DNA of 64,000 nt from Chitinophaga silvisoli (GCF_003412465.1 NZ_QTJV01000002.1:744001-808000), one strand, 5' to 3'; shown: positions 17,853 through 25,124, counted from the first letter of the stretch. Translations and numbers: made by a program. Notes: generated from the letters alone by a model not told the origin.

Positions 17853-18860
17853 ATGATAAGGGAGCTCGAAATCGCAAAAAAAGATTTGCAACGAAAAGGT
17901 TTTTTGGATTTGCCGGTCGATTCACGTTTGGATCTGTTTGATGAAATCGAAAGATTAAAAAAAGAAAAAAATGCAATCGTCCTCGCGCACTATTATCAGG
18001 AACCAGATATTCAGGATGTAGCAGATTACATCGGCGACAGTCTCGGACTTAGTCAGCAGGCTGCGAAAACCGATGCTGACATAATCGTTTTTGCCGGTGT
18101 CCACTTTATGGCCGAAACCGCAAAAATTCTGAGTCCGCAGAAAAAGGTCCTTTTGCCTGACCTGAAAGCGGGTTGCTCACTGGCCGACAGCGCCCCTCCG
18201 GAGCTGTTCCGCAAGTTCAAAGAGAAACATCCTGACCACCTGGTTATTTCCTACATCAATTGTTCTGCCGGAATCAAGGCACTCAGCGACATCATTTGTA
18301 CCTCTTCTAATGCCGAAAAGATCATCGAGAGCGTTCCCAAGGACCAGCCGATCATTTTTGCCCCCGACAGGAATTTAGGGGCTTATTTGGCCAAAAAAAC
18401 GGGTAGAAACATGTTGCTCTGGAATGGAGCCTGCATGGTTCACGAAATTTTCTCGCTGGAGAAGATCACCCGGCTTAAAATCCGGCATCCAAAAGCCAAG
18501 ATCCTGGCACATCCGGAATGTGAAGCAGCTGTCCTGGAAATAGCAGACTACGTTGGTTCTACCACCGGGATCCTTAACTTTTCGAAAAAAGATGACGCAA
18601 AAGAGTACATCGTTGTGACCGAAACAGGTATTCTCCACCAAATGCAGAAAGAGAATCCGGGCAAAACGTTTATTCCTGCACCGCCCAACAATGCATGTGC
18701 TTGTAATGACTGTCCACACATGAAACTCAATACGTTGGAAAAGCTTTACCTCTGTATGGAATATGAAACCCCGGAAATAACGATGAACGAACAACTCCGT
18801 ATAGCAGCCAAAAAGCCTATTGAAAGGATGCTGGAGATTAGTGCACAGGCTGGTTTGTAA
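17853..18860 (+). CDS. nadA: Quinolinate synthase A
   Basis: 335 residues, full length. It condenses iminoaspartate with dihydroxyacetone phosphate to quinolinate, the pyridine precursor of NAD. The three [4Fe-4S] ligand positions are present: C108 (KAGCSLAD), C194 (NGACMVHE) and C287 in [29 protein letters not shown] is the substrate-binding region. The start ([10 protein letters not shown]) gives the expected N-terminus. No nadB or nadC is adjacent. It is flanked on both sides by long non-coding regions with DnaA boxes and ends in a terminator. Confidence 0.96.
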   Translation: MIRELEIAKKDLQRKGFLDLPVDSRLDLFDEIERLKKEKNAIVLAHYYQEPDIQDVADYIGDSLGLSQQAAKTDADIIVFAGVHFMAETAKILSPQKKVLLPDLKAGCSLADSAPPELFRKFKEKHPDHLVISYINCSAGIKALSDIICTSSNAEKIIESVPKDQPIIFAPDRNLGAYLAKKTGRNMLLWNGACMVHEIFSLEKITRLKIRHPKAKILAHPECEAAVLEIADYVGSTTGILNFSKKDDAKEYIVVTETGILHQMQKENPGKTFIPAPPNNACACNDCPHMKLNTLEKLYLCMEYETPEITMNEQLRIAAKKPIERMLEISAQAGL

Positions 18861-18906
18861 ATTAAAATATTGAAATACAAATAGTTACGAATTAATTATT
18901 TGAATC

Positions 18907-18942
18907 TAAGGCTCGGTTATTCATTTAACCGGGCTTTTTTTA
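18907..18942 (+). terminator. Terminator of nadA
   Basis: GCTCGGTTA and TAACCGGGC pair (one G-T) with loop TTCATT, followed by a run of seven Ts. Confidence 0.8.
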
Positions 18943-19026
18943 TGCCTATGAGTGGCCCGTAGTTTTGTTATACATTATATAATAGTGGGGATATCTATGG
19001 GATTAAATTGTGGAAGCCTTCCTGAA

Positions 19027-19100
19027 TGAAGCGCTTGAGAATTGAATAAAATTTCATTGTCAAGGGGTAGGGAGGGTACGTTTAATTCTCAGGGCTTTCA
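19027..19100. repeat. Inverted-repeat element 1
   Basis: Left arm TGAAGCGCTTGAGAATT (19027-19043), right arm AATTCTCAGGGCTTTCA (19084-19100). The inner 8 bp pair perfectly and the outer part is imperfect. Confidence 0.75.
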
Positions 19101-19122
19101 TAAATGCAGATTATACTCCCGC

Positions 19123-19131
19123 TTATCCACA
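19123..19131 (+). promoter_or_regulatory. DnaA box in spacer between elements 1 and 2
   Basis: Exact TTATCCACA. The equivalent position in the similar spacer between elements 5 and 6 also has an exact box. Confidence 0.55.
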
Positions 19132-19172
19132 GCCCATTCACAAAATGTGAAAATTCATACTAAAATTAAAAA

Positions 19173-19246
19173 TGAAGGCCCTGAGAATTGCATAGAATTA
19201 TTGTGCTCGTACCATTATCCACCTCGCTTCATTCTCAGCGCGCTCA
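19173..19246. repeat. Inverted-repeat element 2
   Basis: Left arm TGAAGGCCCTGAGAATT (19173-19189), right arm CATTCTCAGCGCGCTCA (19230-19246). Its interior holds a near-match DnaA box TTATCCACC (19215-19223). Confidence 0.75.
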
Positions 19247-19264
19247 AATTCAATTTTACTCACC

Positions 19265-19302
19265 TTATTCACAATTGTCTTACACGTCATCTATGTGTAT
19301 AA
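19265..19302. promoter_or_regulatory. Pair of opposed DnaA boxes
   Basis: TTATTCACA on the plus strand (19265-19273) and TTATACACA on the minus strand (19294-19302) both fit TTATNCACA. They lie in the 134-base gap between elements 2 and 3. Confidence 0.5.
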
Positions 19303-19380
19303 GGCTGGCAAATATGATATGGCATGTAGTTAACATTGTATGTGGAATACCCTATATAAAAATGTGAAAGTATTGTTGAA

Positions 19381-19454
19381 TGAAGGGGCTGAGATTTTAA
19401 TGAAAATCGCAGATCCCGGGTAGGATAGTGGCCATTTAATTCTCAGGGGCTTTA
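19381..19454. repeat. Inverted-repeat element 3
   Basis: Left arm TGAAGGGGCTGAGATTT (19381-19397), right arm AATTCTCAGGGGCTTTA (19438-19454). Separated from element 4 by four bases. Confidence 0.7.
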
Positions 19455-19458
19455 AAAA

Positions 19459-19532
19459 AGAAGGCTTTATAATTGCGATGAAATTTGACTATCCAGAGGA
19501 GTATTAATGTCATCCAATTCTCAGCGCCTTCG
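19459..19532. repeat. Inverted-repeat element 4
   Basis: The left arm (19459-19475) is the most degenerate, keeping AGAAGGC and AATTG. The right arm AATTCTCAGCGCCTTCG (19516-19532) is typical. Confidence 0.6.
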
Positions 19533-19536
19533 TGAA

Positions 19537-19610
19537 TAAAGGGCCTGAGAATCGTGTGGAAATGTTAGTAATTGGAATGGAGATAGTATAATTCATTCTC
19601 AGGGCCTTCA
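19537..19610. repeat. Inverted-repeat element 5
   Basis: Left arm TAAAGGGCCTGAGAATC (19537-19553), right arm CATTCTCAGGGCCTTCA (19594-19610). Four bases separate it from element 4. Confidence 0.75.
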
Positions 19611-19632
19611 TAAAAGCAGATATTTTTCACTA

Positions 19633-19641
19633 TTATCCACA
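19633..19641 (+). promoter_or_regulatory. DnaA box in spacer between elements 5 and 6
   Basis: Exact TTATCCACA, flanked on the right by an AT-rich tract. Confidence 0.55.
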
Positions 19642-19681
19642 TTGAATTAACAAAAGCTATAAAAATAGATAAAATTAAAAA

Positions 19682-19754
19682 TGAAGGCGCTGAGAATCAC
19701 ATAAAAGCTAATTGCCTGGGGATAAGCCTAGCCATTTGATTCTCAGCGCCTTCA
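19682..19754. repeat. Inverted-repeat element 6 (perfect arms)
   Basis: Left arm TGAAGGCGCTGAGAATC (19682-19698) and right arm GATTCTCAGCGCCTTCA (19738-19754) are perfect 17-bp complements. The interior is 39 bases. Confidence 0.8.
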
Positions 19755-19810
19755 AAAATGAAATTAGTGCCTTAGTTTTCCACAAATGTGAGTAAATGCG
19801 AATTCACAAT

Positions 19811-20533
19811 TCACAATAGACCACCATTTACATTGAGCACAGCCCCGTTTATGTATGAATTATTCACAACTGTTTCAATGAGGTTAGACACATCCTGTGG
19901 ATTACCTATTCTTCCCACAGCGATGCCTTGGGCGTAGTTTTCGAAGGTGGCTTTCCGCTCATCCCTGTTCAGGAAATTCCACCATTCAGTATCTATTACA
20001 CCAGGTGAAACAGCATTGATGCGAAGGGGCTTTAGTTCCTTGGCAAGGATGGGAACCATCACTTCCAGCGCACCGTTGATAGCTGCCAGTCCTGAGGTGC
20101 CTGGCAGAATAGCTGTGGAGGATGCAGCACTTACGATGGTAATGCTACCGTTTTTATCGAGCCATGGAAGTGCAGCCTGGATGGTCTGCAGGTGTGGCCA
20201 GAATTTACCATCGAAGCCTGCACGCAGATCATTGAGATCCATTGTCGCAAATGGACCACCTCCTTTGGCGCTGCTCAAGGTAAGTATGAGGTGATTAAAG
20301 TGGCCGGTCTGGCTAAAGAATGTTTCTAGTGCGTTGCTATCTGTGCTGTCGAGCGAGGTAGCGTTAATACCAGGTGCTGTTTCAAGGGCTTTAGCTAATT
20401 TATCTTCACTTCGGCCGGTGATGATTACTGATGCACCTTTTTCTGCCAGGAGTTTTGCGGTGGCCAATCCGATTCCGGAGCTTCCGCCGGCGATGATTAT
20501 TTTTTCCATTGTACGGTTGTTTGTTTCGACCAT
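19811..20533 (-). CDS. SDR-family oxidoreductase-like protein with altered catalytic residues
   Basis: 240 residues from the upstream ATG; the internal ATG at 20509 (MEKIIIAGG) is an equally likely start and gives the usual SDR N-terminus. The Rossmann motif GGSSGIG is present, as is the C-terminal INAVSPGVIDTEWW. The usual Y-x3-K pair is not visible: the aligned stretch reads SGLAAINGALEVM, placing Leu and Asn where Tyr and Lys are expected. It may bind NAD(P) without standard SDR chemistry, or use other residues. It lies downstream of the AraC gene on the same strand. Confidence 0.8.
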   Translation of the reverse strand: MVETNNRTMEKIIIAGGSSGIGLATAKLLAEKGASVIITGRSEDKLAKALETAPGINATSLDSTDSNALETFFSQTGHFNHLILTLSSAKGGGPFATMDLNDLRAGFDGKFWPHLQTIQAALPWLDKNGSITIVSAASSTAILPGTSGLAAINGALEVMVPILAKELKPLRINAVSPGVIDTEWWNFLNRDERKATFENYAQGIAVGRIGNPQDVSNLIETVVNNSYINGAVLNVNGGLL

Positions 20534-20677
20534 ACAAATATGCGAAGCTGTGGAGTGGGGGAATTGTTTGAATGATGCAGGGAATTGATCAGATTATGCT
20601 TTGATGAGAAAGTGGGGGATGCAAATCTGATTGAGGGAATGAGATTTTAAGTTTGAATGAAAAGGCAATGGTGTTGT

Positions 20678-21607
20678 TTATACTACCGTGGCGAACATAC
20701 TTCTATAACTCAGCGGGGTTCCCCCGGTTAATTTCCGGAAGAAGTGATTGAATGCTGCCGGTTCGCTAAAGTCCAATTGATAAGATATTTCTGAAATTGA
20801 TAACGCAGTATTCTGCAACAAAACTTTTGCTTCCTGTACCAGCATTTCCTGGATGGCATCCGATGCGGTACGATTGGTTGTATTTTTTACCACCCGGTTT
20901 AGGTGGTTAGGGGTTACATGGAGCATCCGTGCATAATCACTCACCTGCCTGTATTGCAAAAAGTGTTGACTCACCAGTTTATGAAATTGGGTGACTATGT
21001 GTGTAGCCGGTTTTAAATTATTATGGGGCAACTGCCTTTCATATGATCTTTTGGCGGTCAAAAGTAGAAGGTAGAGATACATTTTGATGGCTGTCACCTT
21101 CCCTGAAGAATCTGACTTTAGCTCAGCGTCTATTTTTTCTATAAAACTCACTATTTCATTGATTTCCTGTTCGTTGCACTGAAGCAGTTGGGAACAGGAA
21201 TAGTCATAGAAGGGGAATTCGGTACTCAAATTCAAAGGGGGAAGGATGCCTTCAAGAAAAGTAGATGAGAATAATATATAGTAACCGAAGATATCGGGAC
21301 TGGCATTGGATTTACTATGCACTTGTCCGGGGATAGAAAAGGTCAGGCTAAGTGGGCCAACGTCGAAATGTTCCAGGCCTAACTTCATATGGATACTTCC
21401 TTTTAGAACAATACCGACTCTGTAGAAAGTAGATTTTGCCGGACCGTAATCTGGTATCATGCCTTCGGAGGAGTACAACTCAAATCCTGGAATTTGATAT
21501 TGTACCGCTAAGTTGTTGTACCCAAAGATCGCATTGGTAGAAGTACGGTGACGTTCTTTATGGAAAGGATCCAGGTGGTGGGTAGGCAAAGAATTGGATG
21601 AAGGCAT
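20678..21607 (-). CDS. AraC-family transcriptional regulator
   Basis: 309 residues. An N-terminal cupin-like sensing region contains GSIHMKLGLEHFDVGPLSLTF-like strands (about residues 65-95). The C-terminal ~100 residues form the AraC double helix-turn-helix (VSDYARMLHVTPNHLNRVVK and ISEISYQLDFSEPAAFNHFFRKLTG). The ligand is unknown. The SDR-like gene lies 144 bp downstream on the same strand and is the obvious candidate target, though this is inferred from position only. Confidence 0.9.
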   Translation of the reverse strand: MPSSNSLPTHHLDPFHKERHRTSTNAIFGYNNLAVQYQIPGFELYSSEGMIPDYGPAKSTFYRVGIVLKGSIHMKLGLEHFDVGPLSLTFSIPGQVHSKSNASPDIFGYYILFSSTFLEGILPPLNLSTEFPFYDYSCSQLLQCNEQEINEIVSFIEKIDAELKSDSSGKVTAIKMYLYLLLLTAKRSYERQLPHNNLKPATHIVTQFHKLVSQHFLQYRQVSDYARMLHVTPNHLNRVVKNTTNRTASDAIQEMLVQEAKVLLQNTALSISEISYQLDFSEPAAFNHFFRKLTGGTPLSYRSMFATVV

Positions 21608-21642
21608 GGATCAGGTATTTTAAAAAAGGGGAGAGTAAATCT

Positions 21643-21882
21643 TTATGCAAGTTCTTCTACCCAGATATAATCGGCTTCTGTTTTACGAAGGGAAAGATTA
21701 TATCCGGCTACCATTATTGAGATGGGATCTCCGAGGGGTGCAATTTTTTCAATCTTTACTGTTTCTCCAGGCACGCATCCCATTTCCATCAATTTGATAT
21801 GTAAGTCATCACTTTCGAAAGCAGTAATTACGGCACTTTTTCCTATAGCAAGCGAGGACAATTTAATCGCACTTTTTTTCAT
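21643..21882 (-). CDS. feoA: FeoA-domain protein
   Basis: 79 residues forming a single FeoA/SH3-like domain: KLMEMGCVPGETVKIEKIAPLGDPI followed by GYNLSLRKTEADYIWVE. FeoA normally acts with the FeoB ferrous iron transporter at the cytoplasmic side of the membrane. Here it is not next to feoB; the only feoB in the window is at 59724-61859. It has its own well-formed promoter, is divergent from ybeY, and lies just downstream of nothing related to iron. A FeoA-like domain with another partner cannot be excluded. Confidence 0.85.
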   Translation of the reverse strand: MKKSAIKLSSLAIGKSAVITAFESDDLHIKLMEMGCVPGETVKIEKIAPLGDPISIMVAGYNLSLRKTEADYIWVEELA

Positions 21883-21906
21883 CTCATGTGGTGTTTAACG
21901 ACAGTG

Positions 21907-21938
21907 CAAAGGTACTTGCTGAAGGGGAGACCCCCAAA
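21907..21938 (-). promoter_or_regulatory. Bacteroidota-type promoter of feoA
   Basis: On the minus strand TTTG (21935-21938), 20 bases, then TACCTTTG (21907-21914). Both boxes are perfect matches, about 25 bases upstream of the feoA ATG. Confidence 0.65.
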
Positions 21939-22012
21939 GATAGTGTGCTGTTAATCAGAAATTTCACTATACTTTTACATATAGAATTACACTATAAAAA
22001 CAGCAGTGGTAT

Positions 22013-22444
22013 ATGGCGATAAATTTTACTTCCCATGAGGTAAAGGTAAACCTGAAAGATAAGACAAGGTTGAAGGCATACATAAAAGAGAAGTTTTCCA
22101 GGGAGGGACAAAAACTGAAGGACTTACAGTATGTGTTTTGTTCAGATGACTATCTTTTGGAGATCAATCAGCAATTTTTGCAGCATGATACCTATACGGA
22201 TATTGTAACTTTTGAATTGGGTACTGACCCGAAAGTGACGGAAGGGGAGATTTATATTAGTATAGACCGGGTAAAGGAAAATGCAGAAAAATTCAAAGTA
22301 CCTGTTGAACAGGAATTACACCGGGTAATATTTCATGGCGCATTACATTTATGTGGGTATAAGGACAAGTCAAAGGAGCAGGCAGCTATTATGCGAGCTA
22401 AAGAAAATGAATGTTTGAAAGAATATTTAGGTGTGTCACTTTAA
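22013..22444 (+). CDS. ybeY: Endoribonuclease YbeY (rRNA maturation factor)
   Basis: 143 residues, full length. YbeY is a zinc-dependent RNase involved in 16S rRNA 3'-end maturation and ribosome quality control. The motif HGALHLCGYKDKS supplies the metal-binding histidines H108 and H112; the third ligand position is Asp/Lys-type, as I expect for Bacteroidota (GYKDK instead of GYDH). A parS palindrome begins two bases after the stop codon. Confidence 0.93.
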   Translation: MAINFTSHEVKVNLKDKTRLKAYIKEKFSREGQKLKDLQYVFCSDDYLLEINQQFLQHDTYTDIVTFELGTDPKVTEGEIYISIDRVKENAEKFKVPVEQELHRVIFHGALHLCGYKDKSKEQAAIMRAKENECLKEYLGVSL

Positions 22445-22445
22445 A

Positions 22446-22461
22446 TGTTCCACGTGGAACA
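22446..22461. promoter_or_regulatory. parS site 1 (ParB-binding palindrome)
   Basis: TGTTCCACGTGGAACA is a perfect 16-bp palindrome and fits the broadly conserved bacterial chromosomal parS consensus (TGTTNCACGTGNAACA). It begins two bases after the ybeY stop. An identical copy lies at 22834-22849. Confidence 0.85.
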
Positions 22462-22475
22462 CTTATCGTAATAAG

Positions 22476-22509
22476 AAAAAGGTCAACTTTTAAAGTTGAC
22501 CTTTTTTAT
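22476..22509 (+). terminator. Terminator of ybeY
   Basis: AAAAAGGTCAACTT and AAGTTGACCTTTTTT form a long stem with a very short loop and a T-run, 30 bases after the ybeY stop. It is close to symmetrical and could act in either direction. Confidence 0.85.
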
Positions 22510-22677
22510 TTCTATTCATTTCTAAATAGAGAATTGATGACCTCATTCTAAGTTTCCACTTTCCATTTCTGATGGCATTTATTTTGACCGTCTGTTTTCA
22601 TGAGTTTTTATTTTTCTTCATCCTATTGTTTTATAGTTCGGCTTTTGTACTAAAACATTATCATAAGGTCACTATCA

Positions 22678-22734
22678 GGGCACCAAAAGGTCACCTCAAT
22701 ATCCAATCGATATTGAGGTGACCTTTTGGTGCCC
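22678..22734. repeat. Perfect 26-bp inverted repeat between the two parS sites
   Basis: The left arm (22678-22703, starting GGGCACCAAAAGG) and right arm (22709-22734, ending CCTTTTGGTGCCC) are exact complements over all 26 bases, with a 5-base loop CAATC. It is not followed by a T-run, so it is not a standard terminator. It lies midway between the parS sites in a stretch without genes. Confidence 0.85.
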
Positions 22735-22833
22735 TCTTGATGTACTTATAATATCCTTTTTGTCTTAATGCCGGGATAAGGAATCGAGGAATTCTTCTTC
22801 TTTATTTCACCCCGATCTTTATAAAATTTCATT

Positions 22834-22849
22834 TGTTCCACGTGGAACA
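22834..22849. promoter_or_regulatory. parS site 2 (ParB-binding palindrome)
   Basis: A second perfect TGTTCCACGTGGAACA, identical to site 1 and 388 bp from it. It lies 49 bp upstream of the mnmG ATG and just upstream of its likely -7 element, overlapping where a -33 box would be expected. Confidence 0.85.
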
Positions 22850-22870
22850 TAATATGTGCTTCCTTGGTTG

Positions 22871-22878
22871 TACCTTTG
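22871..22878 (+). promoter_or_regulatory. Likely -7 element of mnmG
   Basis: TACCTTTG matches TAnnTTTG exactly and lies 20 bases before the mnmG ATG. No clear -33 box is seen at the right distance. Confidence 0.4.
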
Positions 22879-22898
22879 CATCTCTATTAATTAATATT

Positions 22899-24767
22899 AT
22901 GTTTCCATCTTACGATGTTATAGTGGTAGGTGCAGGACATGCCGGTTGCGAAGCTGCGGCATCTGCAGCGAATATGGGTTCAAAGGTTCTTTTAGTGACC
23001 ATGAACATGCAGACTATTGCCCAAATGAGTTGCAACCCTGCTATGGGTGGTATCGCAAAGGGACAAATAGTTAGAGAGATCGATGCCATGGGTGGATACT
23101 CTGGTATCGTGACTGACCAGTCAATGATCCAGTTCCGTATGTTGAACAGATCTAAGGGGCCTGCAATGTGGAGTCCCCGCACCCAAAATGATAGAATGCT
23201 CTTTGCTGCTAAGTGGAGAGAAGCATTGGAACAAACTCCCAATGTAGATTTCTATCAGGACATGGTGAAAGGCCTTCTTGTAAAAGATGGTATTTGCTAT
23301 GGTGTGGTGACAGGCCTGGGGCATGAAATAAAAGCAAAATCCGTAGTGCTCACCAACGGAACTTTCCTGAATGGTGTAATGCATATTGGTGATAAACAAT
23401 TCGGTGGAGGTCGCGTAGCAGAAAAAGCAGCTACCGGTATCACCGAACAATTGGTTTCCCTCGGTTTTGAAAGTGATCGTCTTAAGACCGGGACACCTCC
23501 CCGTATTGATGCCAGAAGCCTGGATTACTCCAAAATGGAAGAACAAAAAGGAGATGATGTCATTACCGGCTTCTCGTACCTGGATGTCGAGAAGATAAAA
23601 CCTGAACAACAAAGAAGTTGTTTCATCACCTATACAAGTGACGAAGTACACGAAATGTTGAAGACAGGTTTCGATCGCTCTCCAATGTTCCAGGGTAGAA
23701 TACAGGGTAGGGGACCTCGCTATTGCCCAAGTATCGAAGACAAAATAAACAGGTTCGCCGAAAGAGACAGACACCAACTGTTCGTAGAACCGGAAGGTTG
23801 GAATACCGTGGAAATATATGTAAACGGATTTTCTACCTCCCTGCCAGAAGATGTTCAATATAAAGCCCTGCAGTTAGTGCCGGGTTTTGAGAACGTAAAA
23901 ATGTTCCGCCCGGGATATGCTATCGAGTATGATTACTTCCCACCAACCCAGTTGAGTTTCTCCCTGGAGACCAAACATATTCAAAACCTCTTCTTCGCAG
24001 GTCAGATAAATGGTACTACCGGGTACGAGGAAGCAGCATGCCAAGGCCTGATGGCAGGTATCAATGCCCACCTTAAGGCAAGCGGTCAGGCTCCTTTTGT
24101 TCTGAAAAGAAGTGAAGCTTACATAGGAGTACTCATCGATGACCTGATCAACAAGGGAACCGATGAACCATATCGTATGTTTACCTCCCGTGCAGAATTC
24201 AGAACACTACTTCGCCAGGATAATGCGGATCTGAGATTGACCGAACAGAGTCATAAAATTGGTTTGGCAGGGGAGAACAGGATGGAAAAAGTGAAGGTTA
24301 AATCAGAAGGAGTAGAAAAAATTAAAGCGATTCTGAAAGAATTACCCATCGATCCGGAAGATATTAATCATTTCATGATCGAGAAAAATACTTCCCCGCT
24401 TACCCAAAGAATCCGTGCTTACCAGATTTTACTTCGTCCATCTATGGATATTTTCTCTATGAGGGACAATGTGACGAAGATGAAAAATGCTATGGCACCA
24501 TTCGATAATGAAACCCTGGAACAGGCAGAGATCCAGATTAAGTATGAAGTTTATATCGAAAAGGAAAATGAACTGGTAAAAAGAATGAGTCAACTTGAAG
24601 ACCTGGTGATCCCGGATAGTTTTGATTATACTAAATTGGTTTCACTAAGCGCCGAGGCAAGACAGAAATTTAATAAAATAAAACCTCGTACTTTAGGACA
24701 GGCATCCAGAATTAGTGGTGTAAACCCAAGTGATGTTCAGATTTTGATGGTGTATATGGGAAGATAA
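22899..24767 (+). CDS. mnmG: tRNA uridine-5-carboxymethylaminomethyl modification enzyme MnmG (GidA)
   Basis: 622 residues from the ATG at 22899 (MFPSYDVIVVGAGHAGCEAA). The frame also opens at a TTG at 22833, but that would put the parS palindrome inside the coding sequence and gives residues not found in MnmG. The FAD-binding GAGHAG is at residues 11-16; CNPAMGGIAKGQIVREIDAMGG and the C-terminal helical domain ending GVNPSDVQILMVYM are characteristic. With MnmE it modifies wobble uridines of tRNA. gidA/mnmG is often near the chromosome origin in other bacteria. Confidence 0.96.
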   Translation: MFPSYDVIVVGAGHAGCEAAASAANMGSKVLLVTMNMQTIAQMSCNPAMGGIAKGQIVREIDAMGGYSGIVTDQSMIQFRMLNRSKGPAMWSPRTQNDRMLFAAKWREALEQTPNVDFYQDMVKGLLVKDGICYGVVTGLGHEIKAKSVVLTNGTFLNGVMHIGDKQFGGGRVAEKAATGITEQLVSLGFESDRLKTGTPPRIDARSLDYSKMEEQKGDDVITGFSYLDVEKIKPEQQRSCFITYTSDEVHEMLKTGFDRSPMFQGRIQGRGPRYCPSIEDKINRFAERDRHQLFVEPEGWNTVEIYVNGFSTSLPEDVQYKALQLVPGFENVKMFRPGYAIEYDYFPPTQLSFSLETKHIQNLFFAGQINGTTGYEEAACQGLMAGINAHLKASGQAPFVLKRSEAYIGVLIDDLINKGTDEPYRMFTSRAEFRTLLRQDNADLRLTEQSHKIGLAGENRMEKVKVKSEGVEKIKAILKELPIDPEDINHFMIEKNTSPLTQRIRAYQILLRPSMDIFSMRDNVTKMKNAMAPFDNETLEQAEIQIKYEVYIEKENELVKRMSQLEDLVIPDSFDYTKLVSLSAEARQKFNKIKPRTLGQASRISGVNPSDVQILMVYMGR

Positions 24768-24801
24768 AACTCGTATTTTAAATTTTTATTTATAGAATAA
24801 A

Positions 24802-24836
24802 AAATACATGCTTTTGTAGAGCATGTATTTTTTTTT
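24802..24836 (+). terminator. Terminator of mnmG
   Basis: AAATACATGC and GCATGTATTT (10 bp) around a 9-base loop, followed by a long T-run. Confidence 0.9.
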
Positions 24837-25092
24837 GACTATATTCGTTCTATAAGTACTGAATCATATCCCTCAATTTAAACGACACAACTATGAGCAC
24901 TGGCCAAAGCATATTTTCCTGTAGTATGATTCCTGCTTAGACTTATGAAATTATCCACCTTTAGAAAAATAAACTGAAACTCGTTTTTATAAATTCCTGT
25001 ATTCGTAGCTTAAGAAATTTGTCATGAAGGTTAAGGTATTGCCTTGCCTATACATTCTTTAAAGTGAAGGTTAAATTAGAAGTATAATAAAC

Positions 25093-25124
25093 ACCCGGTC
25101 CGTTTCTTCGGACTGGGCTCTTTT
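25093..25124 (+). terminator. Second, orphan terminator after mnmG
   Basis: CCCGGTCCG and CGGACTGGG pair (one G-T) around TTTCTT, followed by CTCTTTT. No gene precedes it within 250 bases other than the already terminated mnmG. Confidence 0.65.

Larger units (their letters stand above)
19027..19754. repeat. Array of six 74-bp inverted-repeat elements
   Basis: Each element has a 17-base left arm (consensus TGAAGGCGCTGAGAATC), about 40 bases of interior and a 17-base right arm (GATTCTCAGCGCCTTCA). Element lengths are 74, 74, 74, 74, 74 and 73. Gaps between them are 72, 134, 4, 4 and 71 bases. Interiors share an ATrAAAt start and, in several copies, a G-rich middle (GGGTAGG-like). The 72- and 71-base gaps resemble each other and each carries one TTATCCACA at the same place. 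I do not recognise the family. Confidence 0.8.
18943..19810. other. 868-bp non-coding region with inverted-repeat array and DnaA boxes; candidate oriC
   Basis: No credible gene is present; one 86-codon open frame (19042-19302) merely reads through the repeats. The region holds six inverted-repeat elements of constant length and exact DnaA boxes at 19123-19131, 19265-19273 (TTATTCACA), 19294-19302 (minus strand, TTATACACA) and 19633-19641. Near matches are at 19215-19223 and 19776-19784. AT-rich tracts (ACTAAAATTAAAAA; AGATAAAATTAAAAA) precede elements 2 and 6. DnaA boxes, AT-rich tracts and repeats, with parS sites within 3 kb, suggest the replication origin (inference). Confidence 0.5.

Noticed and set aside
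19042..19302. 86-codon open frame in the repeat array
   Set aside because: It starts at TTG, runs straight through inverted-repeat arms and spacers, and the repeat structure explains the sequence better than a protein does.
19027..19754. CRISPR array
   Set aside because: The repeats come as inverted pairs at fixed distance, not direct repeats with unique spacers; no cas genes are in the window.
22833..22898. Upstream TTG start for mnmG
   Set aside because: It would translate the parS palindrome and adds residues unlike MnmG N-termini; the ATG at 22899 matches the family.
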